Source: Rosa chinensis (lineage: Eukaryota > Streptophyta > Magnoliopsida > Rosales > Rosaceae). Taken from it: a DNA stretch of 64,000 bases. Positions within the stretch are counted from its first letter, which is position 1; each line of letters begins with the position of its first letter. The translations under genes and the position numbers were made by a program. Positions 45,960 through 56,450 of the stretch are shown piece after piece. The notes under the pieces were generated by a model, which made no database searches, was not told the origin of the DNA, and saw nothing but the letters and a program-made list of their open reading frames with translations. The stretch is taken from positions 38,314,112 through 38,378,111 of the forward strand of contig NC_037091.1 in the NCBI RefSeq assembly GCF_002994745.2. Direction: 5' to 3'.

Positions 45960-47510
45960 AGCCATCAATCTGATTGGATCATTTACTTAACAAGCCTTGG
46001 TAGTCCATCTATTCTTTTAACTTTTACATAACCACTGACCAAGGCTTTACAGGAAGCAAAATCAGGGACATGAACCGTAACTATCCTTAAATCAAAGACC
46101 TCCTTTACCATATCCTTTTTTTTGATTCAGATGAATATTAACCAGCGTGCGTATTGTAAGTTATCCTGCTAAGCTCCACACCATATTAAACCATTTCGTC
46201 AACAACGTTCTGGATGAGTTGAGACTCAAATCCTGGCTGCAAGTTTAGAAGCATAGAAACATTTAATGAAATGGTATATTTCCATATATGTTTGGAAAGG
46301 CAAAGAATACCAACTTTTTGTGTAATGTGCGTGACACACACTAAGAAATGTTAGACTAGTAGGTTAAAGCATCAAACAATGTTAGCATTATCCCGTAGTT
46401 CAATGGTCACACTAAGAAATATCTCCAATTACCACTCCTAAATAAGTTTCGTTCTAGAATCAGACGTCCATTTTCAAGGGATGAGAGCAGCTGAGTATGA
46501 CAGAGAATATTACCACTCATAGATGCGCACCTACTTGTCTATGAACTTTTGATCTTTCAATTTATGTTATATCTCAAACCATAAGGTCCATAATTTCAAA
46601 GAGTAATATGGATCTTCAATCAATCCTATAGAATTAATTCAAAATCTGCAAAGGATCAGAGTACTAGAGTTATATCACTGATGAAAACACTATCAATACA
46701 GTTGATCGGGCTGCCACAACATTGCAGCTTTCTCCTCTATCTGCAGTGACTGCAAAGAATACCTCCTTTCATTAGCATTATGACTTCAATGATAGCCACA
46801 CAAATTTAAATCCTCAAAATTGAAGAGAAAGAGGCAGAAATTAGTATGGTGATGGCAACTTTTACAATAGAGACACAATCGCTAATTAATGATTCAGACA
46901 ATGGCACGACCCTATAATGGCAGCTTCAAGAATAAAAGGTGGTTTCAGTAATCATGGTTCATCCATTACTGTCTCATGTCAACTCTGTCTTAAGCATGGT
47001 TCATAAAACGTCACCTTTTCCAAAAGACACAACCTAGCAATTATGCATATTCAAGCACAGTTGAATGCGAAAATATGCTGTGCACGAGCACGTGTAAAGA
47101 GGCTAATCAGTATTATTTAAGCAAACAAGGCCCTGGAGGTTAAATTTTCAATAATCCTCATATGCCTTGGGAGATATAAGGAAAGGTCTCCCCTTTCTAC
47201 GACTCTAAATTCCTGATCTCTAAGCTGCCATAATTAGAATGAAAGCAGGCTATGCTTAACTGCAGCACAAGGCACTTGGAAGCGGGTTAGAAATATCACA
47301 AACTGAGCTATATAAATTAATTCCAATCTTTCCATTGCAGAGTACCTTGCAGCTGTCTTTACTAGGGGTTTGCCCTGCTCTCAGCTTCATTCTCTTATTG
47401 CCAACCTGCAGCTAGGTCCTCTACCTAAAGGTTGAGGGGGGAAGTTACAGTATAGGATGCTTAACTGAGTCAGTGTAACTATGGTTGCTGTCTATAATTA
47501 GTTATCAGTA
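45960..47510. other. Inverted duplicate of the 5.4-6.4 / 12.0-12.5 kb spacer
   Basis: Runs in reverse relative to the left cluster and lacks the Copia element, so it shows the pre-insertion form. Examples: AAAGACCTCCTTTACCATAT against its complement near 12440, and CTTCCCCCCTCAACCTTTAGG near 47440. No gene. Confidence 0.7.
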
Positions 47511-47519
47511 ACTATGACT

Positions 47520-47900
47520 ATGCTTACTGTCTAATCTAAAACATACGCGTCATCATGTGTGGCTCAAATGTATTGGATTGGATGCTGACATGCATGAACC
47601 CCAGAAGTGGATGAATTGAGTGATCAATCGATGCCTTATACATGTCAAATTTGTTTTCGCAAAGGATTATCTTAAACATGACGGCCATGGATTGCTCTTT
47701 AAAAGTTGCGGAGTCCAGCTGGTTAATATAGGCGGGGATGCTGATGAAGATGAACATAATGATCATGGACTCGGGGAAAACTTGGAAGATGCATGAGTAG
47801 TACTGCTGCACCTTTTATAACGAAGATGACGAAGAAGATGAGTTCTTCAGCTTACATTCTGAAGAAAATGATGATTTAAACGATGAAGACCTCATGGAAT
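47520..47900 (+). pseudogene. TNL C-terminal domain relic
   Basis: Plus-strand text resembling the end of TNL-1/TNL-2: HHVWLKCIGLD, then after a stop VKFVFAKDYLKHDGHGLLFK, SCGVQLVNIGGDADEDEHND and an acidic tail. It contains in-frame stops and stands alone, so it is a remnant of another TNL copy. Confidence 0.7.
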
Positions 47901-48028
47901 GACTGACCCGAATGGGAGATCAATAAGATTGTTTTAGAATGTGATCGTGTACGTCATACTTCCATTCCATTGGTGGTTTGCAGGTAAAACTCTAGATTTT
48001 AACTATTGATTGTTCCTTATGAGTAATG

Positions 48029-48071
<43 letters not shown>

Positions 48072-49439
48072 GGTTAAATTACTAGGATCTGTCCTCTTTC
48101 CTGAATCCAATATTTGTTTTGCCGATTAATGACATTTTTGTTTTTGCTTTGTTATAGAAGCCTTTTCTTTTGCAAAAGTCTTGAAGGAGGCTGGCAGTAC
48201 TAGTTGAGTCGTCATGTGGCGGACAATTCAACTGTCGTAGTTCGTGGACAACTCAACTTTAGTCTTTTTCGTCATTTAATTTGTTGGACGTTTACTTTTG
48301 GCCCCTGCATATTTTTTGAGCTTCATGTAAAGCATTTGAAACTTTGCATGATGAAATGAAAGTTGGCATGGTGATGAGTTCTCTTCAGATATAGTGTTAA
48401 GAGCGTTTCATATATGCAAGATTTTCTCACACTCCATGTTTTCTTTTTTTGATATCTCAACATCACATTTTTACAATCTACATTATAAAAGACAAAACTT
48501 AAGATACTAAGGAAAAAAACATGATTTATTCAAAAACAAAAAAAACATGAAATGGGGATTGTAAAATGGAGAATGTGAATTTCATTATTTCACTTCCCTT
48601 TATCTTTTCTCCCAGGTTAATATGAAATATTTTAGTTCAATTACTTGCCTTACAACCAATGGCGGATCAAGGAAACAAAATGGGGGTGGGCTAATTTAAG
48701 GCTCATATATTTTATTTTATTTTATTGATAATGCTTCCAAGAATTTTGAGAATAAAATTTAGAAGAAATTTTAAAGAAATGCTAACATAAAATATTGTCA
48801 TAGAATAATAGGAGGAAGAAGAAAATAGGGAAAGAGCAAAAGAATAGGCATGATTTGCAAGATTTGCCTTTAAGGGAGTCGGTGCAAGATTTGCCTTTTA
48901 AGGGAAGAAATTTAAAGAAGGGTTTTTTCCCGTATACCCAAAAAGTTTCTGTATTTTGCCCAACTGCCCAACACTCTTGTATTACACTATTACTTTTGAA
49001 AAAGACTAATAAGGATAGGTCTTTTCAAGATAATGTCTTTTGTATCCTATGTTGACCCGTGGTCTTAACAATAATATTCGACCAAAAAAAACTTTGCTTT
49101 AAACGACAAAAATAAAAACAAGACTAGCCTACAACAAGCCTAAGTTTTTCACCTAACGGTTACTTTAACAGGCGGAATCACTGCTGCTTGTCCTAATTTT
49201 TGGTTGTTTTAAAACTGATTTTTTTCAGGTGAATAGTACAATTAGAACCTTGGATTTCTACAGGATGCATGCATCTAGATAGTGAAACATAATGAAACAT
49301 AGTGACAAATATAATTAAGGAAACGTAATGACAACTTATATTTGTTGAAGAAGTGGGTGAGCAACCATCTGAATTCATCTTATTCAAATATACATACATG
49401 TTAAACATTCAGAGCCTCATTCTCAGGTAGAACAGCACA
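47901..49439. other. No gene; AT microsatellite and low-complexity DNA
   Basis: Contains a 38-bp (AT)n run at 48031-48068. At 48657 a CAATGGCGGATCAAGG stretch resembles a hAT end without a visible partner. A ~35-bp GATTTGCCTTTAAGGGA motif is repeated at 48855 and 48889. Confidence 0.6.
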
Positions 49440-49615
49440 AAAGGCTGTTTAGCTATCCATAAGAATGAGAATAGATGCTTACTTGTAAAGAAAGCACACT
49501 ACTTCACACTTTAGACAGGAAGAGAAGCACACTGCTAAACTATTTGAGAGAAGACTCTTCTGCTCAATTTTTTTTTCTTCTATTTTTGAATGCCTAACAA
49601 CTGAAACTAAGGATC

Positions 49616-49625
49616 CATATATAGG
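49616..49625 (-). promoter_or_regulatory. Candidate pararetroviral TATA box
   Basis: The minus strand reads CCTATATATGG about 210 bp after the last viral ORF, where caulimovirid pregenomic promoters normally lie. Downstream is AT- and T-rich leader-like sequence. Confidence 0.5.
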
Positions 49626-49836
49626 GAGCGGAACTCAAACCAGAATTCAAAACATAACAATGTACAGAAAAACTCCGTGACCCTTCAGCTTTTCTGAGTG
49701 CTCCTGATGATGGAGGTCGGACGGGAAAGCAAAAAGGTATTTGGTGAAGTGTCTTTTTCTTAACTTTTGAAAAAGCAAAAGTAGCTTTAGAAAAGTCTAC
49801 AGTTGCAAGTTTGGTGCTTATTCTTCACCTGTAGCT

Positions 49837-51903
49837 TCACATGTTCTCGTCTGTTTCAGAATTGTGGTCAAAGACAAAGGAGTTGTTGTCTGCCTGGGCT
49901 ATACGAGTGGTCGTGGCATTATCTTCGACATCTGTATCAACATACATCTTGTAGTGGTTGTCTGTTTCAAGTCTTTCCACCCACTGTAAGCATGCCAGTG
50001 TCGAATCTATCTCTTTTCTGGTAAGAGATAGGAACAGGTCACTGCTGACTACGTCAGGATGATCGTAAGCAGTGATAATAGTTTTTTCTCTTGCTGCCAG
50101 GAAGGTATTGTTGATATCTTCAGAGATGATCTTTTTGATATATTCTAGAGTCATGGCTTTCATCCATGGGATGCTTGAGTTTGGCTGGCCATTATATCCA
50201 ACACAGGTAGGCTGAAGATATTTCCTTTGAATAATTCTCACATAATGATATGGAGAAATATACTCAACCTCACCGTTTGCTTTCTGGATCCATTTTGGAG
50301 GAGTGGATCTGAACTTCAGACGAAGCATGCAGTCATTTTTTCTAATATTTTTGACTGTGTTGACAATGATTGAGGGCAAGCCTTTGAGATCATCATTAGT
50401 TTTAGTCCACAGATTATGGACAAAACCATTTTCAACAAGCCAGAGCTTGTGTTCTTGAGGATGTTCACTCTGAACATTAACTAAGTATCTTCCAACATAT
50501 GGTCTTGCAATAATGAAGAGAGTTGGAGGAATACAGTCCTCAGAATTATGACTTCCTATCAGACTATGGAATTCATGCCAGTCTGATTCTTTGAGTGCTA
50601 TGATAGGGACCCTAGCACTTTCTGGATCTTCTAGGAAGTGAATTTTTTCTTTTCTAACAACACTCTGCTGTGTATGAAGTTCTTCAAACTGTGGTCTGGC
50701 ATTTTCATAGAGTTCGTCAGCAAGTGCAAAGAGAGCTGGGAACATTAGACCACTGCTTCTTTCCTGAAAAGCAAATAGGAGATTATCCAGAATTGCCTTC
50801 TGGTGGTAAGCTAGTCTCCTGCCAGTTCTGAACACAGGAGCATCAAATGTTTGAAGTTCATAATTAAAAACATTTATTACTCCAGTTGGAGTAGGTTTGC
50901 TTTTTGGCAAAGCAACAGCCGTCAACGGTCTTGATGAGCCTTTACCGTCTGCCGTTTGAGACGGGCTAGCCAATCCTTTACCCTGCGATTGATCAGTTGT
51001 AGCTAGTCCTTTTGGACCTAGCAGAAATCTTTTGAGGATTTTTTCTTTAGGATCCTTAGCAGGTTCATGTTCTTTCCCAGACCTTCTGCTTCTGGGATTG
51101 CGACCTTCGTCGTCATCTTTTCGGTTGAACATTGCCATTTCTCTGGTTAGGGTGTCTGGAAGATAGTTCTTGTTTCCTGCAATTAATTTGACATTATAAT
51201 CATATTTGTTAAGAAATAATTGCCAGTTTGCTAATCTTCCTCTATCAGCAACTTTATCAAGTTTAAAATATTTGAAATTCTTTACTCTAGCACAATCGGT
51301 GCGGACAGTAAAGGGTTTTCTAAGAAAAGCTGGAGAATTTAAAATCGTTTTCTTGACAGCCAAAATTTCTTTTTCCCCTGTGGGATAATTTAGTTCTGCA
51401 AGGCGGAACTTGCCACTACAAAATTTACAGATATTTTCAATGTTAGTTCCAGGCGATTTTGCCAGAACAACACCAGACCAGTAATTATCACTCGCATCTG
51501 TTTGGAGGATAATTTCATCATTTTCTTCTGGTTGTTGTAGAGGAGGGAAGTTTTTGCAGAGATTTTTTAGCTGCTTCACAATTTTTTCATCATCTTCTGT
51601 GAAGTTCCATTTTCTTTTGGAACTTGTCTTAGGAGATAACATTGCTGTTAACCCTGAGATTTTGGGAATGAAATCTCTCCCATAATTTATGACACCAAGG
51701 AATCTCTCTAGACTCTTAGCATCATGAATTCTATCTGGGAATTTCCAGATCTTCTCAAGGATATGAGGTTGAAGTTTTATCACTCCATTTTTGATATTTA
51801 TTCCTAGGAATTCAACTTCATCAAGGATAAAGAAGATTTTCTTTTCTCCTAGGATAATTCCATGCTGAACTATCAGATTTACAACCTCGTGGAGGTGTTT
51901 CAT
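49837..51903 (-). CDS. Pararetroviral RT end, RNase H and unknown C-terminal region
   Basis: 688 codons from its first ATG; the frame is open further up to about 52018 and includes the RT active-site YIDD (51937-51948). Residues 1-105 are the RT end (VEFLGINI, FLGVINYGRDFIP). RNase H spans about 133-255 (QTDASDNYWSGV, LPDTLTREMA). Then comes a basic linker (RNPRSRRSGKEHEP) and about 400 residues with no domain I recognise (near KDCM-type basic and aromatic stretches such as PPTLFIIARPYVGRYLV), ending acidic. The long tail could correspond to a separate downstream viral protein fused here. The RT finger and palm parts are missing upstream. Confidence 0.85.
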   Translation of the reverse strand: MKHLHEVVNLIVQHGIILGEKKIFFILDEVEFLGINIKNGVIKLQPHILEKIWKFPDRIHDAKSLERFLGVINYGRDFIPKISGLTAMLSPKTSSKRKWNFTEDDEKIVKQLKNLCKNFPPLQQPEENDEIILQTDASDNYWSGVVLAKSPGTNIENICKFCSGKFRLAELNYPTGEKEILAVKKTILNSPAFLRKPFTVRTDCARVKNFKYFKLDKVADRGRLANWQLFLNKYDYNVKLIAGNKNYLPDTLTREMAMFNRKDDDEGRNPRSRRSGKEHEPAKDPKEKILKRFLLGPKGLATTDQSQGKGLASPSQTADGKGSSRPLTAVALPKSKPTPTGVINVFNYELQTFDAPVFRTGRRLAYHQKAILDNLLFAFQERSSGLMFPALFALADELYENARPQFEELHTQQSVVRKEKIHFLEDPESARVPIIALKESDWHEFHSLIGSHNSEDCIPPTLFIIARPYVGRYLVNVQSEHPQEHKLWLVENGFVHNLWTKTNDDLKGLPSIIVNTVKNIRKNDCMLRLKFRSTPPKWIQKANGEVEYISPYHYVRIIQRKYLQPTCVGYNGQPNSSIPWMKAMTLEYIKKIISEDINNTFLAAREKTIITAYDHPDVVSSDLFLSLTRKEIDSTLACLQWVERLETDNHYKMYVDTDVEDNATTTRIAQADNNSFVFDHNSETDENM

Positions 51904-52058
51904 GTGTTCTTCTCTGTTTTTGGAGAAGACTAGAATGTCATCTATGTAGAATGCTGGAGCATGATGAGGGCTAGTGGAAGGTCGAATTAATCTCTTGTTC
52001 AGGAGATCTTTAAGACTTTAATATCATTTTTGAATTCTTTCTGATCTTCCTCTTTGTA

Positions 52059-52640
52059 CTAAAGAATGGCTTTGACATGGCAGATAGCATTCATGTCATG
52101 TAATCTTAATTCACAGACCACTGGGTCTTTTTCCCAAAACTTTTGAGGGTCTGCATCGATGTTCTGCTCGAGTAGTTTCTTGATTTTGTCAAGAGTGAGA
52201 ATTTTCTGAGACTCAAGCTTATTCTGGAAGTGCTTGAGGTTATGCTCATTGATGAAACTAGCTTCTTCATCTTCACTAGTTTCTTCTTCAGAAGAAGAAG
52301 ATTCTTCAACAAGTAGTTCTTCTTGTTGTTTGATTTGGAGTATGGTTTCAAATTTGGGTTTGTAGGGGGTAAGATCACCACTATTCTGTTGCAATCTCTG
52401 ATATTGTGTAGCAAAGTTAGGACCTACTACACTTTTGGCTTGAATAAGCCGATCTGCCCAGAACACCCGTTCTCCTTTTCGGAAGCCTATCGCTTCTTCA
52501 TCTTGGATGAATCTCTGTTGGAGAATAAAATCATTTCTCAACAAGAAATCTGATCCTTGGCCTTCAGATTGCCAAACATTGTGGATGATAAATGTTCCTC
52601 CACCAATGGTGATATGAACATTTTTTGCTACTTTGTTCAT
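52059..52640 (-). pseudogene. Pararetroviral protease end / RT leader segment
   Basis: 193 codons. The start (VHITIGGGTFIIHNVW, FLLRNDFI) is the second half of a retropepsin; a linker with an acidic cluster (ESSSSEEETSEDEE) and the approach to RT follow. It begins at an ATG overlapping the TGA of the previous ORF (ATGA, 52637-52640), so the protease fold is divided between two frames. Further on, the frame is lost before the RT start (near 52025-52058). Confidence 0.8.
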
Positions 52641-53173
52641 TGTATTATTGTAAGGTGGCTTCCATCAAAGGTAACACCCGTAGCAGTTCTTTTCTTATCT
52701 TCTTTCCAGAGTTCTTCTGGAATTGCAAATCTTTTTGCAACAGTGAATCCTGATCCATTATCTACAAGTGCATGTAGATGATATTTCTTGTGATCAGGGA
52801 ATTTTAGCCCAATCTCTATGTAGTTGCTGTATCTACTAGTAGAGACGACTTTCGCTTGTTGAAGCTCATTTTCCTGAGCTTGTTCCTGTGGTATGAATGG
52901 TTTGCATTCTTCTGGAACAATTTCTGGTGTTTCTACCAGTTTTATATTTTCATCGATTTTTTCTTCATCGATTTTTTCTTCCTTGGTTTTTGAGGAAGGT
53001 TGTTCCATAATTTCTTGGAACAAAGGTTCTACTTTTTTCTCTTGTTGTTTAGAGAAATATTCTTCATATTCTTGTTCTACCAATTGGCTGATAAAGCCAT
53101 CCTTGGTTTTTCTTCTAGCTTCAGCTATGAAGCATTCTTTGTGATAAGTCTTTTTTGACTTTTCACAGAACAT
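52637..53173 (-). pseudogene. Pararetroviral protease N-terminal segment
   Basis: 178 codons: a Lys/Glu-rich part, then the retropepsin start with active-site ALVDNGSGFTVA near residue 140. The expected DTGS/DSGA-type triplet is DNGS here. The product lacks the second half of the protease, which lies in the next frame. Confidence 0.8.
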
Positions 53174-53364
53174 AGGAAGCCCATTCTTTTCATGACATAG
53201 CAGTAGTCACAAATGAATGTACCAAGGTTCACCTGATAAGAAGACGTTATTGATTCCGTCTTACTTTCTTCCCAATTTTTGACATGTAAGATATTCATCT
53301 GTCTTGATTCTAAGTATTCGACTTCAGAATCTGTTTCAGAGTCAGATGATTATTCTTCTTCAGA

Positions 53365-55944
53365 CTAGGCAGAATAGACTGACTTGTCATCTTCTTCATC
53401 ATCAGAATATGCTATTTCGTAGCCTTTCGTATTTACTGTTTCTACTATGGGCTCATATTCCTCAAATAGAGCTTTAGTAAATCTTTTACTCTTTTCTGGG
53501 CATTCATTGGCATAGTGCCCTTCAGCTTTACATAACCAACATCTGCAAGGTTTCTTGCTTGGTTGTTTATGGCTGACTTGGTGATTCTTCTTTTTCTTGA
53601 AGAATTTCTTTTTAGGATCTTCCTCCTGTTGTTTTTTGAAATTGGAACTTTTCTTGAATTTCCAATCTTTTTTCTTATTACTCTTTTTGAATTTTTTAGA
53701 GTAATTTTTTTCTTTTTTTCTTCTGTGGAATTTGGATTCATGACATCCCCAGTTGGTTGGCATATCCAGTATTCCGTAACAGAAATTTTCAACTTCTTTG
53801 AGTTGTTTCTTAGCCATCTTTGCTCTAAGATTGGCTTTACACTGTTCTTTCAGTAATTGCCTGATTCTGTCGGCAATTCCTCCAACTGAAAATCTTTCAA
53901 TTGGTGTTTCAGCTATGCTTTCTCTCACAGCTATCCTCCATGGTTCAGGGAGTTTCCTGTGCAATAGGTTGACTAGATCAGTATTCTCTAGTTCACCAAT
54001 CATGCAGTAATATTCTTGAAATTCATTCAAGTATTCTTCAAAATATCTCATGTCACAGATTTTGAGAGCATAGATATTTGATTTGGCCGTTTCTTTAGCC
54101 TTTTCACTCAGATTTGAAAGATCTCCACAGAACTGATCGTACAGGGGTACTGCAAAATCATACGGAGATTTTGAATTTTTGATTTCTTCTAGCCATTCTT
54201 TTCCTCTGGCCGTCTCTTTGAAAGAGAAATAATACTTTTTTGCTACTCCAGTGAGAGTAGTTTCAAAGTACATCTGAAGATCAAGAGCTTCAAACTTTCC
54301 ATGGGTAAGAGCAGAGGCCATCATCAGGCTGTCTACCCATTGGTCAAGAGTTTTTCTCTTGTCTAGAGCTTTGTCTAGATCTAGCCAGATACCATAATTG
54401 GAAATTGGTACTCTGGGTATCTTGTCCTCTGGGACAAATGTTTGAGAATTTCTTTCTCCATTTCTACCTGTAGGGGCTTTCTGTACAGGGAGTTTTAGTT
54501 TTCCCTTTTCTCTAATGATGAAAGTTTTGGAGCTCTCTCCTTCTTCCATTTCAATAGCTTGATAGGGAAGGAGTTTTCTTTCCTTTCCTGGATTGAAAAT
54601 TTTCATTTCTTCGATTAGTTTTTCTAATCGTTCAGGATTTTCGCAGAATTCTGCTTCTTCATAGAGATCATAGAGCTTTTGTGCTCTAAGAATTTTTACT
54701 GGTCTATTTAGATCAGCTTCTAATTCTTCTTCAGTGATGGACTCTGATGGTTCTTCAGAGTTTTGTGTACCACTAACACTAGCCTCTCTAGTGCTGTAGC
54801 TTCTTCTGAGAAGATTTTTGTTTATCCTAATATTCTCAGGACAGACATCACTTTTTCTGTGATTGTCAAAATTTAGACTGATTTCTCCAGTCTTTCTGCT
54901 TTCATAAATTTTAGCTTTTTCACTTTCTGCTGGTAGCTTTGGACCTGAAAGTTTCCATTCAATAGGAAAAGTTACTTCATTCCAAGTAACCTTATGAAGC
55001 TGTTGCGAATGGTTCTTCTGACTGGTGAGGAATCCAGTAGTAAGACCAGGGATATTTGATATCCTTGTCTTTGGCTCTACTGTGGTACTCATCAGTTTGT
55101 AATATATTCTGTATACTATTGCGAGTTCTTGCATATCATTTTTCATAGATATGCTATCTGTCTTGACTCTCAGTCTTAGACAGTGAGCTGCATCCTTCAA
55201 GCTGGTTGAGAAATTTAGAAAGCAGTTGAAGTAAGCCACTTGATTGCATAGGGATGCTTCGAGTGTTCCCAATAGACTAGCTTGAAAGTCTGTCAGTCTA
55301 TTGTCTTGTAGGACAAATAAAACTGAACAGTTTATGCCTTCTCGAGCCAGTAATTTTATGCCTACTTGGACTGCTCCAATATGCATAAATTGATAATTTT
55401 TTGACTGTGCTCGGGCAACTTCTTCAGGAGTGATCAAGAGAAGATCAGTTTCTCCTGTAGTGGAGGGGGTTGTAAATTCCAATAGTTTGAAATGGTGGCT
55501 ATCCAACAGATCAAACTTTCCCCTTTTGTAGATTTGTTTAAAATCTAACTTTGGAATTGCGGAGTTTTTTACCTCCTGTTCAATGTCGTTGAATTCGAAT
55601 TCTTCAGCATTTAGGAGTTGTACTCCTTTCTTTTTCCCGAAGATGCTCATCATTTTGACATCTCGAATTTCTTTCGGATTTTCATACCGAATACTAGTAG
55701 AACTAGTTGATGGATCCAGAAAAATCATGTTTGGAACAGGATTCTTTTCCGGTCTTTCTAATGGTTTGAACCCATTAGCTTTCTTTGTTTTTACTGTAGG
55801 CACTTTCTTGTCCTTCAGTATATTTTTCATAGAATCCAGCGTTTTTTGCTGTTCATTGATTTTTCTACTAACACTTGTTAGCCTTTCTTCTTCCGTTTTT
55901 GGAAGTTCCTTGATATAATCCAGTTTGTTTTCCAATTTTTCCAA
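53365..55944 (-). CDS. Pararetroviral movement and coat protein ORF
   Basis: 859 codons. About residues 110-330 resemble the 30K-type movement protein (IYKRGKFDLLDSHHF, then NYQFMHIGAVQVGIK and LRLRVKTDSISM), which would widen plasmodesmata. Residues ~500-760 are coat-like (WVDSLMMASALTHGKFEALD), followed by a very Lys-rich region and the CCHC knuckle CWLCKAEGHYANECP near 803, typical for nucleic-acid packaging. An acidic end follows. In-frame stops close it at 53365, with a second stop a few codons later, although acidic coding-like sequence continues towards the protease. Confidence 0.88.
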   Translation of the reverse strand: MEKLENKLDYIKELPKTEEERLTSVSRKINEQQKTLDSMKNILKDKKVPTVKTKKANGFKPLERPEKNPVPNMIFLDPSTSSTSIRYENPKEIRDVKMMSIFGKKKGVQLLNAEEFEFNDIEQEVKNSAIPKLDFKQIYKRGKFDLLDSHHFKLLEFTTPSTTGETDLLLITPEEVARAQSKNYQFMHIGAVQVGIKLLAREGINCSVLFVLQDNRLTDFQASLLGTLEASLCNQVAYFNCFLNFSTSLKDAAHCLRLRVKTDSISMKNDMQELAIVYRIYYKLMSTTVEPKTRISNIPGLTTGFLTSQKNHSQQLHKVTWNEVTFPIEWKLSGPKLPAESEKAKIYESRKTGEISLNFDNHRKSDVCPENIRINKNLLRRSYSTREASVSGTQNSEEPSESITEEELEADLNRPVKILRAQKLYDLYEEAEFCENPERLEKLIEEMKIFNPGKERKLLPYQAIEMEEGESSKTFIIREKGKLKLPVQKAPTGRNGERNSQTFVPEDKIPRVPISNYGIWLDLDKALDKRKTLDQWVDSLMMASALTHGKFEALDLQMYFETTLTGVAKKYYFSFKETARGKEWLEEIKNSKSPYDFAVPLYDQFCGDLSNLSEKAKETAKSNIYALKICDMRYFEEYLNEFQEYYCMIGELENTDLVNLLHRKLPEPWRIAVRESIAETPIERFSVGGIADRIRQLLKEQCKANLRAKMAKKQLKEVENFCYGILDMPTNWGCHESKFHRRKKEKNYSKKFKKSNKKKDWKFKKSSNFKKQQEEDPKKKFFKKKKNHQVSHKQPSKKPCRCWLCKAEGHYANECPEKSKRFTKALFEEYEPIVETVNTKGYEIAYSDDEEDDKSVYSA

Positions 55945-56110
55945 TTGGTGGATTATAACAGGTATTTTTTTCTAGATGATCTTGATATCTAGATATTTAT
56001 TTCTGCAGATTCTGATATTTTTCATCAGAAGATTTTAATAGAGAATTCAGTCTCTCTATTATCAAATCAGAGATTGTCCCCATTGGGGATTCCCCTGCTG
56101 AGCCTTTTAT

Positions 56111-56124
56111 AAGCTCTGATACCA
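56111..56124 (-). promoter_or_regulatory. Pararetroviral tRNA-Met primer-binding site
   Basis: The minus strand reads TGGTATCAGAGCTT, complementary to initiator methionine tRNA, the primer of caulimovirid reverse transcription. It lies 167 bp before the movement/coat ORF. Confidence 0.88.
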
Positions 56125-56137
56125 GTTGTTTGCGGAT

Positions 56138-56329
56138 CTAACCAATGCTCAAATAATCAAGAGGTTTTTGTTCCTCTTTGAGAGTATATAAGAGATTTTC
56201 AATATCCTGCTCAACTTTATAGATCCTAGTTTGGATACTAAAGATGAGATCCCAGTAATTAGGGGTTTCTCTTTTCAGACTGTTTCTATAGTCTTTCAAT
56301 TTTCTCAATTTTTCTCTTTCTTTCTTCAA
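56138..56329 (-). CDS. Small pararetroviral leader ORF
   Basis: 63 codons of charged, helix-prone sequence (KKEREKLRKLKDYRNSLKR) just upstream of the primer site. It may be a short leader ORF or the end of a longer upstream viral frame. No known domain. Confidence 0.4.
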   Translation of the reverse strand: MKKEREKLRKLKDYRNSLKRETPNYWDLIFSIQTRIYKVEQDIENLLYTLKEEQKPLDYLSIG

Positions 56330-56450
56330 TTCTTTTGTAGTATTATGACAAATAACATTTAACTCAAGTCTGTCAACTATCGAAATTATGAATAGTAAAC
56401 CGTACTGTTCTCCTTTGAAATAGAGGATGATTGTAACATCTGCATATATA

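Larger units (their letters stand above)
49440..56450 (-). mobile_element. Endogenous pararetrovirus (Caulimoviridae), defective
   Basis: About 7 kb with plant pararetrovirus gene order on the minus strand: leader ORF, tRNA-Met primer site (56111-56124), movement protein plus coat protein, aspartic protease, reverse transcriptase, RNase H and a long C-terminal region, then a promoter-like region (TATA at 49618-49623). No LTR or integrase. Single-polyprotein-style order fits petuvirus or florendovirus relatives; genus is not settled. Breaks: stops after the coat region, a frame switch in the protease, loss of the RT core and a frame change before it. Outer limits are approximate. Confidence 0.9.

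Noticed and set aside
48657..48720. Third hAT-like end (CAATGGCGGATCAAGG)
   Set aside because: No matching right end or 8-bp duplication could be found; similarity is limited to about 15 bases.
53563..53856. Hydrophobic plus-strand ORF resembling a membrane protein
   Set aside because: Reverse complement of the Lys-rich coat region, which turns into Phe/Leu-rich text; not a gene.
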